From Saksenaea vasiformis B4078 (lineage: Eukaryota; Mucoromycota; Mucoromycetes; Mucorales; Saksenaeaceae), in assembly GCA_000697055.1 (NCBI GenBank), contig JNDT01001417.1, positions 1 through 36,010 of the forward strand: a DNA stretch of 36,010 bases, written 5' to 3'. Made by a program: the position numbers and the translations under genes. Numbering within the stretch: the first letter of the stretch is position 1; every line of letters begins with the position of its first letter. Under the pieces are notes generated by a model. That model did not search any database, was not told the origin of the DNA, and saw only the letters and a program-made list of their open reading frames with translations. Of this stretch, positions 9,746 through 22,916 are shown one piece after another.

Positions 9746-12659
9746 TGTACCTGTTTTTTTTATTTTTCATAGGCAAGATTTCAAGCTACTAGCCGCCTCA
9801 TGACTGTTCACAGAAAGACATAGTGACATTGACTTGCGAAAGGTCTTCCTTGCCAATCGACACTTTTGCTGGATAAGTTCGTGGCGCCAGCTGCTCATTG
9901 AGCAGGCCTATGTCCGACGCTACTTGCCGATTACATCTTATTCAGCCAGGTGCTTGTCTTCCGACGTACTTGTTAATGTGGAGGGTTATAGCTTGGGTAA
10001 GGGCGGTGCAGAAAGTAAAACGGGGAGTTAGTCGTGCAGCTCATATCTACTAAAGTCCAAGCCGTCTTTTGTGTCACGCGCTTGTAGTATTTTCCTCATT
10101 TGACCTAATTTGGTTGATGATCGGCAATTATGACGAGATACATCATCTCAGCAGTGTCCAGTGGTCTTAGGCAAGTCAACAAACACGTTAAAGACCTGTC
10201 GGCTGCGAATGACGCTAATCATTGAAGCAGATTGACATCATTGAGCCAAGTCAGCATGACCACACAACGCATGTAGACCAGTGTCTCCCGATCTGCACAC
10301 CATGCAGCCGCCAGTAGCAAGATTAACCTGAATGCCGGATCACCCGATCAATATGGAATTCACTTGCATGTTACCATATTCCTGGTTTCAATTGGGCCGG
10401 CAAAATGTCTTTTTACCAAAATATTTGTACTCTACATACCCGAGCCACCAAGTACACATATGAAACGTCAGTTACTGACGTAACAATAAAACTGTAAGGC
10501 AAGGAGGTAAGTCTGTGTGATTACGCTGGTCATTTGATTGCGAGAATAAAGAAAACAACATAAGGGGGAAAGGGACGGAGTCCAGCACGCTCCTTGATGG
10601 CACCAGGAAACTGCGGTTGATACCCACAGCTATGGGTTTTCATGTGGCCATTTCATTCTCTGCAATGTGCAATTGCCTTTGGCGCGTCGATGCATCGTCT
10701 CTCATGATAACCGCACAGCAATACTTTACCTACGAAATCTGCTGTAGCCTTATCTTAGACTGCCTTGTCCGAACGTTCGTTGTTACTTTCCTGCTTTGGA
10801 TGTTGGACCGTTATCTTAGCACGCTTGTCCTAGCAACTGCCAGGCACAGTCCTAAACGATGACTCGTTATCCTCTACTATGGTTCCGTTTTCTAGGTTTG
10901 CGTTGTTGTGCAAACCGTTTGTTGTAGATTTCTCTGTCAAGGAGGTACTTCCAAAAGACATGCTTTCACTAGTTCATTTGTATGTATCTAAATAAGGTTG
11001 ATGTTCAATTCAATAAAGCTCCTCGTTGTTTTTCATACGCACTTCCCAAAAGAGTCGCTTTTCTTGAGACTATCGCGTGTGTTTTCTGGAAACTACAGTG
11101 CCGTTTTTCCTTCGCACGAATCAAATCTTTGTAAATTCCAAATTTGGATACGATATCGTTCCGTACTATCTGTTTATCGCATCATTTGCTATGCTACTCT
11201 AAATAAATTGTGCGTTCATGAAGATCCCACTTGCCTCAAGAAAGAATTGAGTGTGCGGTCATTAGGACGTCATTTTTTCGTCAAAGAATCAAGTGACCTA
11301 CATCAACTTTTCCATGCTTAGTAAACCAATGTCATCTTGCTTATCCCCAAAGGGTATTTGCGCGACATAGTGGACGACATCGTCACATATGTGACCCATT
11401 AGACCAGTCCGTAGAAGGAATTGATATACCACATAGAAGCTTGTTTGTATAGATAACAAGTATCATGTTGCTTTTGAACATCATGAGAGTTCCTTACGTT
11501 ATGCAACACCACAATGGGCTAGCGGATGTCACAATCAGTTGGGTACGTAAAAGCTTACAGATATACATGTTACATAATTCCCGATGGTTTAAAGTCATAT
11601 CCGATGATCTTGCGCTCATCCTGAAAGAAGACATTCCTTTTGCCATGTCTGCGAATAAAACAGGTACTGAATGAAAAGGGGTCCTTTTTCTGGCAGTTCT
11701 GCTTGGTCCATTGAACGTTACTACACGGCCGGAGAAACCACCGTACTTGGTCTTCACCTGACCCGTTAACTAGAAGACACCTATGTAGTGCAAAATTCAA
11801 CCACTCGTAAAAAATGCTCTGAAACGCACGCTAAATTTGATGTGGAGAAACAATTTAAAATGGAAAAGGTACGCCACAAACATGGAATTGCAGGTGGTAC
11901 TCCATGGCATTAATCTAGTAGACTTCAGAAGAATGATTGGTCGCGGTATAGAACGTGGTGCATCGCAACAGTCTGTCAGGATAGGTATCCTTGGCGATTT
12001 CGACGTTGCACTACTACTCATTTGTCGCGAACTTTGAGAAGTCCTCTCGTACGATATGCCAGCGGAGAAGTAGTACATGGCCAATGCGCCGAAAACACAG
12101 ACACGGTGGTCGTGGGGCCGGATGCGGCTAGCATTTGAAAGATTTCTTTGATTTTGCCCTAGTCCATCCGCAGCACTAACGTCGGGCATCCGATCAACCG
12201 TTCACCCTTAGACTCCTGGGGAAACAGGTCGCACAGCTCCATATCATGAGTGTTTCACCACGTAATAGCGTTCTATCCCTTAACAGATTTTTACGCTATG
12301 CTTATCTCGTTGATGGTAAACCAACAATGGTAATGAGAGATAACTCTCTATTTTGTATACTTTCTCAGCTACATGCTAAGAAGAAGCTATAAGAGCAGGC
12401 TCAATGAATTACAACTATCAATCGGAGTCTATAATACAGTCAGCAAGGGAAGACGTTTATCCCAACTTATAAATATTGACCCATCACAATTTCTAAATAA
12501 GCACGACTCTCACGGCACTTCTAGATTGTCTACATTTTGGATCAAGTTTATAACACCGTTTACTATCCACGAATTGCTTTTGATACTTCTCGAATAGATC
12601 CTGTATCCATTGGAGGGTCCTAGTTCATGCTAAGTTAATTGATATTCTGATGTATGTTC

Positions 12660-12740
12660 AATTTTTCCTTAGCGAAAATTTGAACCCTTGATGACACAAG
12701 ATCTATTTGGAGTAGCGTAAAAAGCAATTCAATCACAGTA
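12660..12740. repeat. Dispersed repeat, AGTAGCGTAAAAA family
   Basis: The segment around 12707-12737 (AGTAGCGTAAAAA, then an AATTCAAT block) resembles 30383-30416 and 21572-21606 in the same order. Upstream similarity to 30335-30380 includes a TTAGCGAAAA/TCAGCGCAAA block. The element class is not identified. Confidence 0.45.
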
Positions 12741-14697
12741 CTCAGGGGCGTACCTGTTTTTGGGGAGTATGGCGAGCACGGTCCTCAAGTTCTCCCGTTT
12801 CCGTCGAGGTTTACCATGTTACCTGTTCTTAATCCTTCCTAAGAACGCCGTCATCGATGCTGGAGTTGGCCATTAGGTTTCTAGCTGCTTGGACAACATG
12901 AAGTTTGCTACAGCTTTGATGTACCGTTGTATCGAACTCATAGTTGGTGCCATCACTTTTACGATTCTTTTCAGGTTTCCTTGAGGAATTTGTGACTTCA
13001 TGGAGGAACGCGCAAGTCTCTTCTCAGCTGGGAATACGGCCGTAATTCGTAGCAATTGGCCATATGAAATTACTTAAAAGTTCGTCCTATAGCTCTCCTA
13101 TATTTTCCATGAGTGGCTCTTGCTTAGGGCCGCAAGCTAGCATGGTGTTTTTCGGTCGTTCCTGCTTATTCGCTGATCGTAAGACGTCCGCAGACGACGA
13201 CGCAGATATTGATACTCCTCATTGATGCTGATTCTCATGATGATAGAACGAAACGGGACGGCAGAGCGTTGTGAAATAATAATAACAAACCTCTTTTGAT
13301 TGAATTAAGAAGCAAACAAACAAAACCATGTGGAAGCAGAGTTTTTAAGTCCTCTTAAAAGGGGCCATCTGAAGTACCACAGTGTGTGGTGTTTCAGTGG
13401 GTCACAATTCAAATCAGTCATCCCACCGGCTGACCATCTCGGCAGATGATTTACACGAGTCGGAGCTACTTGCGCTTTTTCATTTCGATTTTTTTGGGTA
13501 TCTGTTCAGGGATGACAAATGATGATGCAGGTAGATGAGATGGCATTTCCATGGCGTAATGAGAGTTTCACTCCCCTTTTTTCGACAGTAAGATAGTTCA
13601 TATGCATGGTGGTGTAGTAATGTTATGTTTTTCCTGTTCGGTGCTAATGGTTGCGCAACGAGGCTTATGTACGTTCTCACCAGGGTCGGATCCGATCATC
13701 CGGTGGGAGAGACTATCAATCTCACGGCTATTTCGAATTGTCCGACCTTAAAGAAACAGGTTATCTCCAACTCACGTGTTTGGTTTCTTGTAAGTATTCA
13801 TGCAAAAAAAGAGTGTGGATTCAGACGGATCGTCAATTGCAAGATTAAACCTCCTTTTGGATCCACTGGAAATAGATCGGAAACTTTTTAAATAGCCGCA
13901 CTCTGACGTTTGATATGATTCGGGTATCAAAATTTCTGCGTGATTAGTTCCTTATACACACAGAAAAAAAATCGTTAGTGCGAGCACACGGAAATCTTTC
14001 ATGACTTGGTACTACATTCAGGGTCTGTAGCACTTTTTGTATGATGTTAAAGGTAATAAAATAAGATAGCTATTGAATGAAAGAGGTTATTACTGAAAAC
14101 CCTTGTTTGTTCTTTTATTCTTTTATTCTTTTTCGCAAGGGGGGTGACCCCGCCACGTGGTCGAAAGGGACGGTCTAAAAGAGATTAACACAGATCGACA
14201 GTAATAAATAAAAATCGGAAGATCAGCAAATTGCATGGCTGCAATTGGATTGCTTAAAAAACCAAGTATGGGGGTTGGACTTATTCGGCGTTGCCAAGGA
14301 AACTCATTCACCTATGAAATACTTGGCATAAACACTCCTTTTTGTCTAAAAGAGCATAAGAAAAAAAAACAAAGAGAAACAAAGAAATGACCTTGTGGTA
14401 CAAATGGTTAACTCGTGTCAATGGTCCACATTAAGATTGGAATTGTAATTGACACAGCGAACAGTTGTTTCTTTTGGTATGACGACAATTTTTTTTTTGG
14501 AACCATGGCAATCATCCGACTCCCCGCTGCCCACGAGAAAGATGACTTTTTGGGATAGTGGCGGCTTTTTGTTGGGAAGTTTAAAAATATCTTCTGTGTT
14601 TTTTTCTCTCTTTTTTAAATTGACCTTTCTTCTCCTCAGTTCATCTGTTCCTTTTTTTTACCACACTTCTTTCTCCGTTCCTTTAACAAAAAAAACT

Positions 14698-15765
14698 ATG
14701 CAGTCTGAAAAACCGAAACTACCTTCTATCAAGTTCATGCTTGAAGGTATAACGGCTGAAACTGAACAAGATGATAAAAAGCAACAACAACCGCGAGGTC
14801 ATAGACGCCATACCTCCGATCAATTTAGTGCTTTTACACCTTGTGAACAACCAAAGCGTCCAATTGCTGTTCATCCGAACAACGCGACCTCTACTGTAGC
14901 TGGTTTACCAACGCATATGCAAAGTTTGTCTATTTCAACTTCTCAGCCTTTGCCAGTTGAGCCAAGCCTAACTACGGATGTGCGTCCCACTGGGTTATCA
15001 CCTTTCTATCACTTGGCTCAGCACCGCCCAAGCTCTCTCTTTTTACATCACCGATCACCCAGAAACATGCATTCTCGATCCTTTTCTGACTACACGCATC
15101 CATACACCAATCATCACCATCACTCCTCGCATTCCACTAGCACCACAAGTAGTTCTTATCTTGCTCCAATCGCTGTTCATCGTCGGGCTGTATCTACCAA
15201 CACGTTGGACTTGATTTTGCAACCTACCATGCAAAAGCCGTTGGAGCAAATGAACCCTCCATCCCTGTATGCGTCCTCCTCGGCCTCGACCACGACCACG
15301 AGTGCACCCTACAGTCCCACCATCGCGCCTGTGTCACCCACCACAGAGGAATATCAGTCCGACGATTATTCCGGGTCGGAGAAAACTCGCTCTCCCTCGC
15401 CCCAGCAGCAACATCATCGCCATACACAAGAGCAGCAGCAACAGCACCCGCCAAATAACAAATATCATTGCCCCTATTGTAACAAGGGTTTTTCAAGACC
15501 ATCTTCGTTGCGTATACATACCTATTCCCACACAGGAGAGAAACCATTCGAATGTCCAGAAGAAAACTGCTACCGCAAGTTCAGTGTTCAAAGCAACATG
15601 CGCCGCCACCTTAGAGTCCATCGCATGGGTAGAACCCTGAAGCGATCTCCTAACAACACTACTAATCATAACGACCGACCAATGAATACACAACAACAAC
15701 AACAACAACAACAAAAACCCATCGCTGCAAAACCCGACTGGATTGGTGTCAAGCAATCATCATAG
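14698..15765 (+). CDS. C2H2 zinc-finger protein, two fingers, likely DNA-binding
   Basis: Single-exon gene of 355 aa. The start is the ATG at 14698, directly after a long pyrimidine-rich leader; the frame is open to 14449, but that part reads like untranslated leader. The N-terminus has a short KLPSIKFMLEGI motif. A long Ser/Thr/His/Pro-rich, low-complexity region follows. Two adjacent classical fingers lie near residues 258-310: C-X2-C...H-X3-H, then C-X4-C...H-X3-H, joined by the standard TGEKPF linker. The tail is basic and Gln-rich (run near 15690-15715). The layout is that of a fungal sequence-specific transcription factor; the target and pathway cannot be told. The nearest gene downstream is the opposed PAS protein about 1.7 kb away. 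Confidence 0.88.
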   Translation: MQSEKPKLPSIKFMLEGITAETEQDDKKQQQPRGHRRHTSDQFSAFTPCEQPKRPIAVHPNNATSTVAGLPTHMQSLSISTSQPLPVEPSLTTDVRPTGLSPFYHLAQHRPSSLFLHHRSPRNMHSRSFSDYTHPYTNHHHHSSHSTSTTSSSYLAPIAVHRRAVSTNTLDLILQPTMQKPLEQMNPPSLYASSSASTTTTSAPYSPTIAPVSPTTEEYQSDDYSGSEKTRSPSPQQQHHRHTQEQQQQHPPNNKYHCPYCNKGFSRPSSLRIHTYSHTGEKPFECPEENCYRKFSVQSNMRRHLRVHRMGRTLKRSPNNTTNHNDRPMNTQQQQQQQQKPIAAKPDWIGVKQSS

Positions 15766-17491
15766 ATTTTTTTTTCTCTTCTTATCTTCTACACCCTTCC
15801 CTGCGGGATGCCGGATCATCCGTGGCAGTAGATACCATCTCACCTCGCTTATTTCCCCTTTTCCTTACACCTCTCTGTCTGTCTATCTATCTATCTCTCT
15901 CTCCCTTTGTTCTTTTTTCTTTTTGTTTTATTTAATGCTGTTCATAATATAAAGACACTATTTTTTCTCCTTTGTAGAGGGAAAAGAACAAAAAACAAGG
16001 CCTTTGATCGTCGGGTTCACAGAAACGACCGATTTCCTTCGTTTCCATGAGATCACACCTAAAAATAAAATAAATGTGATCAGCTGATACGGGCTTTGTC
16101 CATCTCACCCAAGGATCGACCATGATCAGCAAAATGGCCGATCCTGGTCACTTCACAATGTGTATGCAGTCTCAACAATGTGAGTAAGAAACAAATGCCA
16201 AACGATGCATATCCCCGCTTAACCGAAAGATCAACTTCGGTCTGCGGCACAAGAAAAAAAAAGCAGTGTCGACAAGGTTGAGCTGAGATTAAAACAAAGG
16301 AGCAAGACGGATAAAAGGCTTTCCTTTTTCCCAGTGCCTTACAGGAACGAGACCCGTAAAAAAAAGACAGGATAACCTCGGTGACGTTCCGTCGAGACAA
16401 GATAATTTAAAAAAATTAAAAGCAACCTTGTTATTGTCCCTTCTTTCGAACCAACTGTGTAGCCTTTGACGGTACACAGATCTCCATGCTTTAAAGGCCC
16501 CTTTTCGATCAAAAATAGGGGGTACAAGGTTTTTTATACACAAGGTTTGGAACACGTTTCAAACCCAGCTAATTCCTGGTCGATCAGTGGCGTGTTCTCG
16601 CTCTCCCTTTGTGCGCGTTGTGTAAGCGAGCGAGCGGGAATGAATGCATGGAAGCGTGTACGTTCTCTTCTTTTACGAACTGAACGAACATCGACACAAA
16701 TGAGGAGATAACACACAGAGGCAATGCTTTCTGCGGTGGCTTACTGTTTGTTTTGTCAACATGGCGATCTGTCTTTAAGACTGACAACAAGGTTCAACCG
16801 TCCTGATCTATATCCGTTGTTCCCCGCTCTTCGTTTTCTCCTATTCTCTATCCTTAAATGTAAAAAATGTCGCTTGACTTTTGCACCTCAGGGATTCATG
16901 TCCTACACCCTTTCTCTTTTTCGTTGGGCTGGATCCAAATTTTTACATGATCGAGTTATAGAGATATACATGATGACTTTTACTGCAGTACCACCTTTTT
17001 TGGACATCTACTATCGCTTTTGGAAATAAAACAATCTGTCTGATGGCGTACCTATCAAATTGTGTTATCGACATCATGTGCTCTAGTTACAGGTGCAACA
17101 AGGATCAAAGAAGCTTCCAGCAAGAGTTCGACCCTTATTTCGTTCGTCTACGTCATGTGATGATTGGGTGGCTTATTTTATGTCTGCAAGTTCTCATCCT
17201 TGGTGTAACCTTCTTCCATATGACGTTCTTGTGATCGGTGGCTAGCTGAAGGTGCACGGGAACATGGAAAGTAAAAGAATGACTGTATGTTTGCTTTTAA
17301 GAAAAATAAATGCCCACAAAACTAATATTTATTACCTTAAAAAAGAGGAAGGACGACAGAAACGGCAGTAGTTGGATTGACAGACGAAAAAAGGAAAGAC
17401 AATGCTATGCTTGTTTTTTTAAAATAAAAAAAGAGAAAGGGTCGAAATGGATATCGCCCAGTTAATGACTTTTTGCCCAACGATACATAAG
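15766..17491. other. Intergenic region between convergent genes
   Basis: It holds the 3' ends of the zinc-finger gene and of the opposed PAS gene. A short TCTG/TCTA/TC-rich microsatellite lies at about 15871-15907. Two consecutive plus-strand frames (16724-17029 and 17043-17234) are open but have no recognisable motif, so I do not call them genes. Confidence 0.5.
15871..15907. repeat. CTGT/CTAT/CT microsatellite
   Basis: A run of CTCT, CTGT, CTAT and CT units in the presumed 3' UTR of the zinc-finger gene. Confidence 0.8.
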
Positions 17492-18313
17492 TTATTTGAT
17501 GGTCGAGATTTGACCTGACAGCATCAATCGAGGTGTCTGCCGTATCACCATGACAATGCCATCGTTGGTGCAACTGACGATGGCCTCGACTGGTTCTGTC
17601 AGACCATCTGCTAGTAACCAGTCAAACCTTAGACGGACGACCATACTATTTTCTTTCACTAACGCCATGTATGTCTGTGCTACCACCCGATCACGTTCAT
17701 GAATAAACTCGTATAATGATCTTCCAACCACGGTATCTCCTGTTGTCGCCACTATCCGATTAATCAGCTTCGACACAAACACCACAGTGAGATCGTCGGT
17801 GTATCGATTCAATATCAGACAGAAGCGCGGTTCCTGTGAATGTACGACTTCGTTCCCGATCCATCGATAATTGACGTCCAGCGTCTGCTTCATTTGTTCC
17901 TGTCGAAGGTTCCATGCACCGACTCCCTGTAACGTCCCGTCGGGCATACAATTAAGTACTTCGTCGACCGAGCAGAATCGCATTTTATGGGCTATTGACG
18001 TTTGATCGCGTACAAAGTTGGTCGTTACTAGAATGTCGTGGCAGTGATGCACCACCGTCTCCAACGTCACATAGCTACCGTTCTTATGTTTAAACCGGTA
18101 GGACACCATAGACGACATACGCTCATTCATGACATTCGACAGGTGTACTTGCTTCAGTGCATTATGATCATCGGGATGGAAGTACTCGTATCCTCCCTTG
18201 CAGGTCAATTCCTCGGGTGTCCAGCCGAGAACATCCGTAACGCTCTCGGAAAGGTAAATTAAATTAGCTGCTGCCGTGTTGTCATATATACAAATGAAGT
18301 TGTGCTCGCTCAT
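17492..18313 (-). CDS. Short tandem-PAS domain protein
   Basis: Single exon, 273 aa. The ATG at 18313 has A at -3; an in-frame ATG at 18382 would add 23 hydrophobic residues and is less likely. PAS-A covers about residues 4-110, including an SVTDVLGWTPEEL helix, a YFHPDDH motif and the strand FKHKNGSYVTLET. PAS-B covers about residues 155-260 with GRSLYEFIHERDR. The fold resembles the sensor part of white-collar-type and other fungal PAS proteins. No GATA finger, kinase, HLH or flavin-binding LOV motif (GRNCRFLQ type) is present, so it is probably a non-photoreceptor PAS protein acting by dimerising with partners. The ligand is unknown. Complete-looking, with a normal stop. Confidence 0.85.
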   Translation of the reverse strand: MSEHNFICIYDNTAAANLIYLSESVTDVLGWTPEELTCKGGYEYFHPDDHNALKQVHLSNVMNERMSSMVSYRFKHKNGSYVTLETVVHHCHDILVTTNFVRDQTSIAHKMRFCSVDEVLNCMPDGTLQGVGAWNLRQEQMKQTLDVNYRWIGNEVVHSQEPRFCLILNRYTDDLTVVFVSKLINRIVATTGDTVVGRSLYEFIHERDRVVAQTYMALVKENSMVVRLRFDWLLADGLTEPVEAIVSCTNDGIVMVIRQTPRLMLSGQISTIK

Positions 18314-18380
18314 GGTCAAAGCTTTTTGTGTGTAAACCAAAAAAGGGGAGAAGCAAGCTACGGAGAAAGAAAAAGTGGAC

Positions 18381-18389
18381 ATATATATA
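18381..18389 (-). promoter_or_regulatory. TATA-like element upstream of the PAS gene
   Basis: ATATATATA lies about 70 bp upstream of the chosen ATG of the PAS gene. The spacing is reasonable for a TATA box, but the motif is common in AT-rich DNA. Confidence 0.3.
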
Positions 18390-21340
18390 CTGTGAGGAAA
18401 GTAGCGGGCTTGATCCTATTCACGTGGTCTTTTTTGACTTCAGACGGGTGCAAAAAGTATACAGTCATGGCAGTTTTCAAAACTTTCAGCAAGTATATTT
18501 AGGATAAGCGCCAATAACTCCTCTACATTAGTGCCAACAGGGGTTAAGTTAACTATAGTAATAAAAACATACAGAGCCAAGCCATACATATGAACCATCT
18601 TCACTTGTAATATGACCTATTCGAACAGTTTTCTTTCGGATCTATAAGGAAAAAAAAGCTTATAGTGACTACCCAAAATTTAGGATTTGTTTTTTGGGGT
18701 CCTAGTGCAGATCTAAAAAGATCCACCGACGAAATTTTTGTCGTCATAGTGAAATCGCTACGCATCGTTTGGTTGACTTTTTACAAGAGATATGTACCCC
18801 CTGCGCAATTCGAGACCGGAAAGTCTAGTTAGCGCATAATAAAAAACGAATTGTTTCCATACAGCTTAAAAGAACACAGGTCGCGTACCATGTACCTTAT
18901 TTTAGCGGGGGTCGACTGACCTACAGAAACGAGACCAATTCGTGAAACAAAAATTTTAAAAAAAAGGAAATGTGTGACAAAACGCGTCGCTTATTTTCTG
19001 TGATGGTGCTACAACTACCACTGCTCAATGAGAACAAGGAAAAAAGGAGGGAGAACAGCCATTTCTTTCTCTTGCGTCGCGCTAACAGTGTGACATCGAT
19101 TTCATTTTATTGCACGGTTGGGGCAGTGAATTAACCAGAATTGACGTCTGAGGTTGTCCCTGTACCAACTCCTTGGATGTACCACAGTCCAACATGTCAT
19201 TCGTTTGTTTGATACAAACCTAACATAATTTCTATCTTCGCCGGAATGTAACTACTCTCCGGACATAGAACTATCGTACGGCAAGAAGAAACCATGATGA
19301 CCAGTCTTCCCGCTTTAAGTATGTTTGTTTATCGACAGCATACCACCTTGAAGCTTGTCGACATTTTTTAATGCCACCTTTGCTCCTTAGGGCTCAGAAA
19401 TGTGCTGCCTCGTTTTGTGCTTTTCTCCTGACACCTCGGGTTTGCTGCATAAGTTTGCGAACTAAAAAGTGTCTGAGGCTAGGATTGAATTGGACTGCAT
19501 TAGATACTTCTTGAACCTTCATATTAGGGCATATGCTTTTTAGACCACTTCCTGTTCTAATCATTTACAAGTTCGGCATGCGCAATCATAGCAGAAATCA
19601 CCTAGTTTTGCCCAGAGATCCTACGTGCAGTATTGTTGTACCAGCATTTGGAGCGGCGCGAGAAAAATAATATTTGGGAATCCAGAAATGCGATAGTATG
19701 AAACGTTCGGATGAACAAAAACCAAATTCCAGTTGCTCCTGCAAAGCCAGCATCTGTGAGTCCCAGTAATGGTGCATCTCACTTCCGTAACTAAAAGATA
19801 AAATTATTTATCCTGCAAAAAGCTGTCTTACCATGCAAGCTTTTTCCAACTTCTTTCCCCTTTTTCTTAGAGCAACGATGACCAATTTGCCTACTGAAAG
19901 GCTAGTCACTCGTTCATCGGGAAAAGATTTCTATCTCCTTCGATGTGTTCTATGTACTCCTGTACCGTTTTATTTAAATATCTAAGTTACTCCAAGGTGT
20001 CATTACCAAATAGTACTTTCAATAAAATTACACCAAGATCGGTTTAGAGCCGTTCTATTAAAAAGGTCTAGCCAACATCACTTGTGTACCTGGGACTCAT
20101 CATCCAATTTATGCAATACAGAAACGTACTAAAATTCAGCAGGTAGTTCTAAAGAAGACCTGGACGACATGGGATCATGCCCCGCTTGCAATGACTCCTC
20201 TTACATCCGTTTTGATATAACCCTTGCCCAATAACTAATGTTTACCAGAGAACTGATCAAATGAATGAATTGCCTAGTCAATCGTAAGAAAGTGCTAGGG
20301 GCCACTTTGCCGTACGCCAATTATCTTTCTCTCTACAAAATGTACAAACGGGGCTCCTTACAGTGAACTTTTACGCTGTGTATCTCTTTACGTTCTGTTT
20401 TTTTCCCCTCGTAAATAAGCAAAGCGCCGAGAAAATCTTGATGTAATCACATGGCTTGTTTACTCGGCATTATGGAAAACCGTCTTGTTGAATCTTGTGA
20501 TTTCCTATGAAATTGACAAGGTAACACGGAAGCTAGCTTTAACCAGATTTAACACGAAATGGCAGGATACCAATAAGTAGAGTATTACTAGAAGAACCTC
20601 CTATCTGTCCTATCATGAAAGCAGTTTCGTGTTGGTGCAAGATGGAAATTTAATCAATTTATATAAATGACAAGGGAAAAACGATCATGATTTATATTTT
20701 TACAGCTCTAGAATCTATGATCAGTAAAGAAAGTTGGCATATATTACAAGCGTTGCGTGCTAACATGCTGTTTTACTAGTTTTATGAAGCCCCTCTCTCT
20801 TCACTTTATCTGTTACTCAACTATCCTCATCAGCATGTCTCTACCTGTCTCACGACTATCATGAATAATATCTCGAACAAAGCCATTCATTACGGAAAAT
20901 GGGTTCTTGATTAACTACTTTTCCTTAAGTAACAAATAGCCCGTCAGAATCCTGTGCTACCTCAGTTCCCGATAGACTAATTTTTAGTTAAGGACAATAG
21001 TCAAGCAGGAACCCATTTTCCATAGTGAAATTGACTCAAACAACCAGCGCAACCAGATACATGCTCAGCGTCGACGGATAGATACACAATCGAATCCACT
21101 GATCCCGTTGTTAATAGAGTCACGGCCAGATTCTTTAGGAACGTGCCAGTGGAGTCTCTGTTAGTTCCAAAAGTAAAACGAGTGTCGCCTTCCAAATCAT
21201 CTACGAGGCTACCTTAATTGGAAGAATCACTAATTTTTTTCGCTACAACTGCCCATAATCCTTTTGTGCTTTTTCCATAATCATGTGGTAAAAAAGGGAA
21301 CTTACAATGTGAGAATTTACTGGATTTAGAATCAAGGTTG

Positions 21341-21584
21341 GTGTCAGATAAACGTTATGAGACATCCAAGGCCGAATAACTTTTGCACTCGAGAGTGATG
21401 TGTCTTTGCGCTGGGAAGTAAGTCGTCTTGCGTTAATCCAACGAATAGTATGCACCTGGATAACCAGAATCTTGCACTAAGTCGCTTCAGCGATGGATTT
21501 CTCGGTGTCCCATCGGAAGCAGTAAAAATGTCTCACGATAAGGACAGGTGCCACCCAAAGCGATCCGTATTTAGAGGGACGCAT
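21341..21584 (+). repeat. Inverted repeat, left arm (244 bp)
   Basis: Aligns without gaps to the reverse complement of 22917-23160. I count 13 mismatches in 244 bp (about 95% identity), 12 of them transitions. Its right end runs into an ATTCAATAAACA block also seen near 30400. Confidence 0.92.
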
Positions 21585-22916
21585 AAAAAATTCATTCAAT
21601 AAACAGTATGTAGTTGATCCAGCAAGCGGCGTTGAAGCTACCGATTTCGTATTAGCTGCTATGTACTCTCGCACGGCCCACGGAATTAGGAGGTTTAACC
21701 TCATGTTCCATGTACTGGCATTGAATCTTGCAGGAAAAGTACCACTGATAACTTCGAAGAGGACGTACCATATGAGCCTACCGTGCGCGCTGTAGCTTGA
21801 AAATGAATGCTGCAACTTCCAAAATAAGCATCTGAAGTCTAGATGCTCAAAGACAATCTTTAAAGTGAAAAACTGTATCGGCGGAGATAATCGACTGCTA
21901 GCTAAGGTGATGCGGGATGAGTCTAAGCATCAATGTCTGCAACTGGCGATAATGTCTTCACGTTTTTTGATTGATTGGTTAGCGTATTACATGTAATTAC
22001 CTAGTCGCCCACTTGTCGACTTCCTAGTTGCATCTTTCCTGAACGTTTGCTTTTCGGATTGTCGAATCATTTCTGGAGATTCACTGGCTTCTGCCTGTCA
22101 CATGGACCATTAATGCACCAGCGTGGATGCCAAGCTATCTCCTACTCTTGGCGCCAGTTGTGTGGACTTGCATAGGCGGAAGAAGAAGGTCCCTCTGTTA
22201 CGCAACCTTTTGTCGATAATGAACGCGTGCAATTTGCGCAAGATTTGGCTGGCCAATAACGTGTTGAAATAACAGAAAGAAACATATGAATGTACAATTT
22301 TAAATTGATGGATACGAAGACGTTCCCCAGTCATCTTTAAGCGGTGATATTAAGTTCAATGATACTAGATAGAGATGTTGAAACCAGGAAATAGGAGATA
22401 CAAATCCTTTTTCTCTCAGGCTCACTCAGATCCAGAAAATCGATACTGCATTATCAATATCCATCAGATCTCATTGTTTTACGCACCTCCATCGGACATC
22501 TAGGAAACCTGTAACAATCAACCAGTTCGATGCACCTTCGAGTAGATCCAACAAGATAAACTTCCCATATAAGGGTTCACTGTCTCCCAGCACAACCAGG
22601 CTTGCGCTAAGGAAGGGATGAAATATGCGGTTATCAGTATATAAATTGGCGATAAAGTAATACGTTACTTACATCAACTTGGTCCCAGATGAAGGATGTA
22701 AGAATGAGTGACAACTGTTCATACAAATAGATGTCATTTCACTTACCGAGTGCGACAAGAAGGAGCTCACTCAGCCAAGGTGGTTCGCTCAGAGGTCTTG
22801 TACATTAAAATATGAACATGGAGAATGAATGATCTTGTACGTTTTGAAGAATTTACATCCTTACTGGGATGTTTTTTGGGAAAAGACACGACCAAAGAAG
22901 AAAAAAAAGGAAATTC

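Larger units (their letters stand above)
7833..14697. other. Gene-poor block of decayed repeats
   Basis: About 6.9 kb without a convincing gene. It may hold a 5' exon of the Lnt-like gene near 7833-8050. Otherwise only short repeats were resolved: a 14-bp tandem duplication at 8779, a TTCGAATA-rich array at 9190-9445, an inverted repeat pair at about 9068 and 9743, a dispersed-repeat copy at 12660-12740 and a possible transposase scrap on the minus strand at 11570-11760. The last few hundred bases should carry the promoter of the zinc-finger gene, with pyrimidine runs at 14580-14690. Confidence 0.55.

Noticed and set aside
14449..14697. In-frame N-terminal extension of the zinc-finger protein
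   Set aside because: The extra stretch is Phe/Ser/Leu-rich translation of a pyrimidine-rich leader; the ATG at 14698 begins the ordinary sequence.
16724..17234. Two consecutive plus-strand open frames that might be a small gene
   Set aside because: No motif, no plausible intron joining them and no family resemblance; they overlap the presumed 3' regions of the flanking genes.
21001..21195. Minus-strand 64-codon frame with protein-like composition
   Set aside because: No recognisable family, no conserved flanking exon, and it lies in a repeat-rich block; not enough to call a gene.
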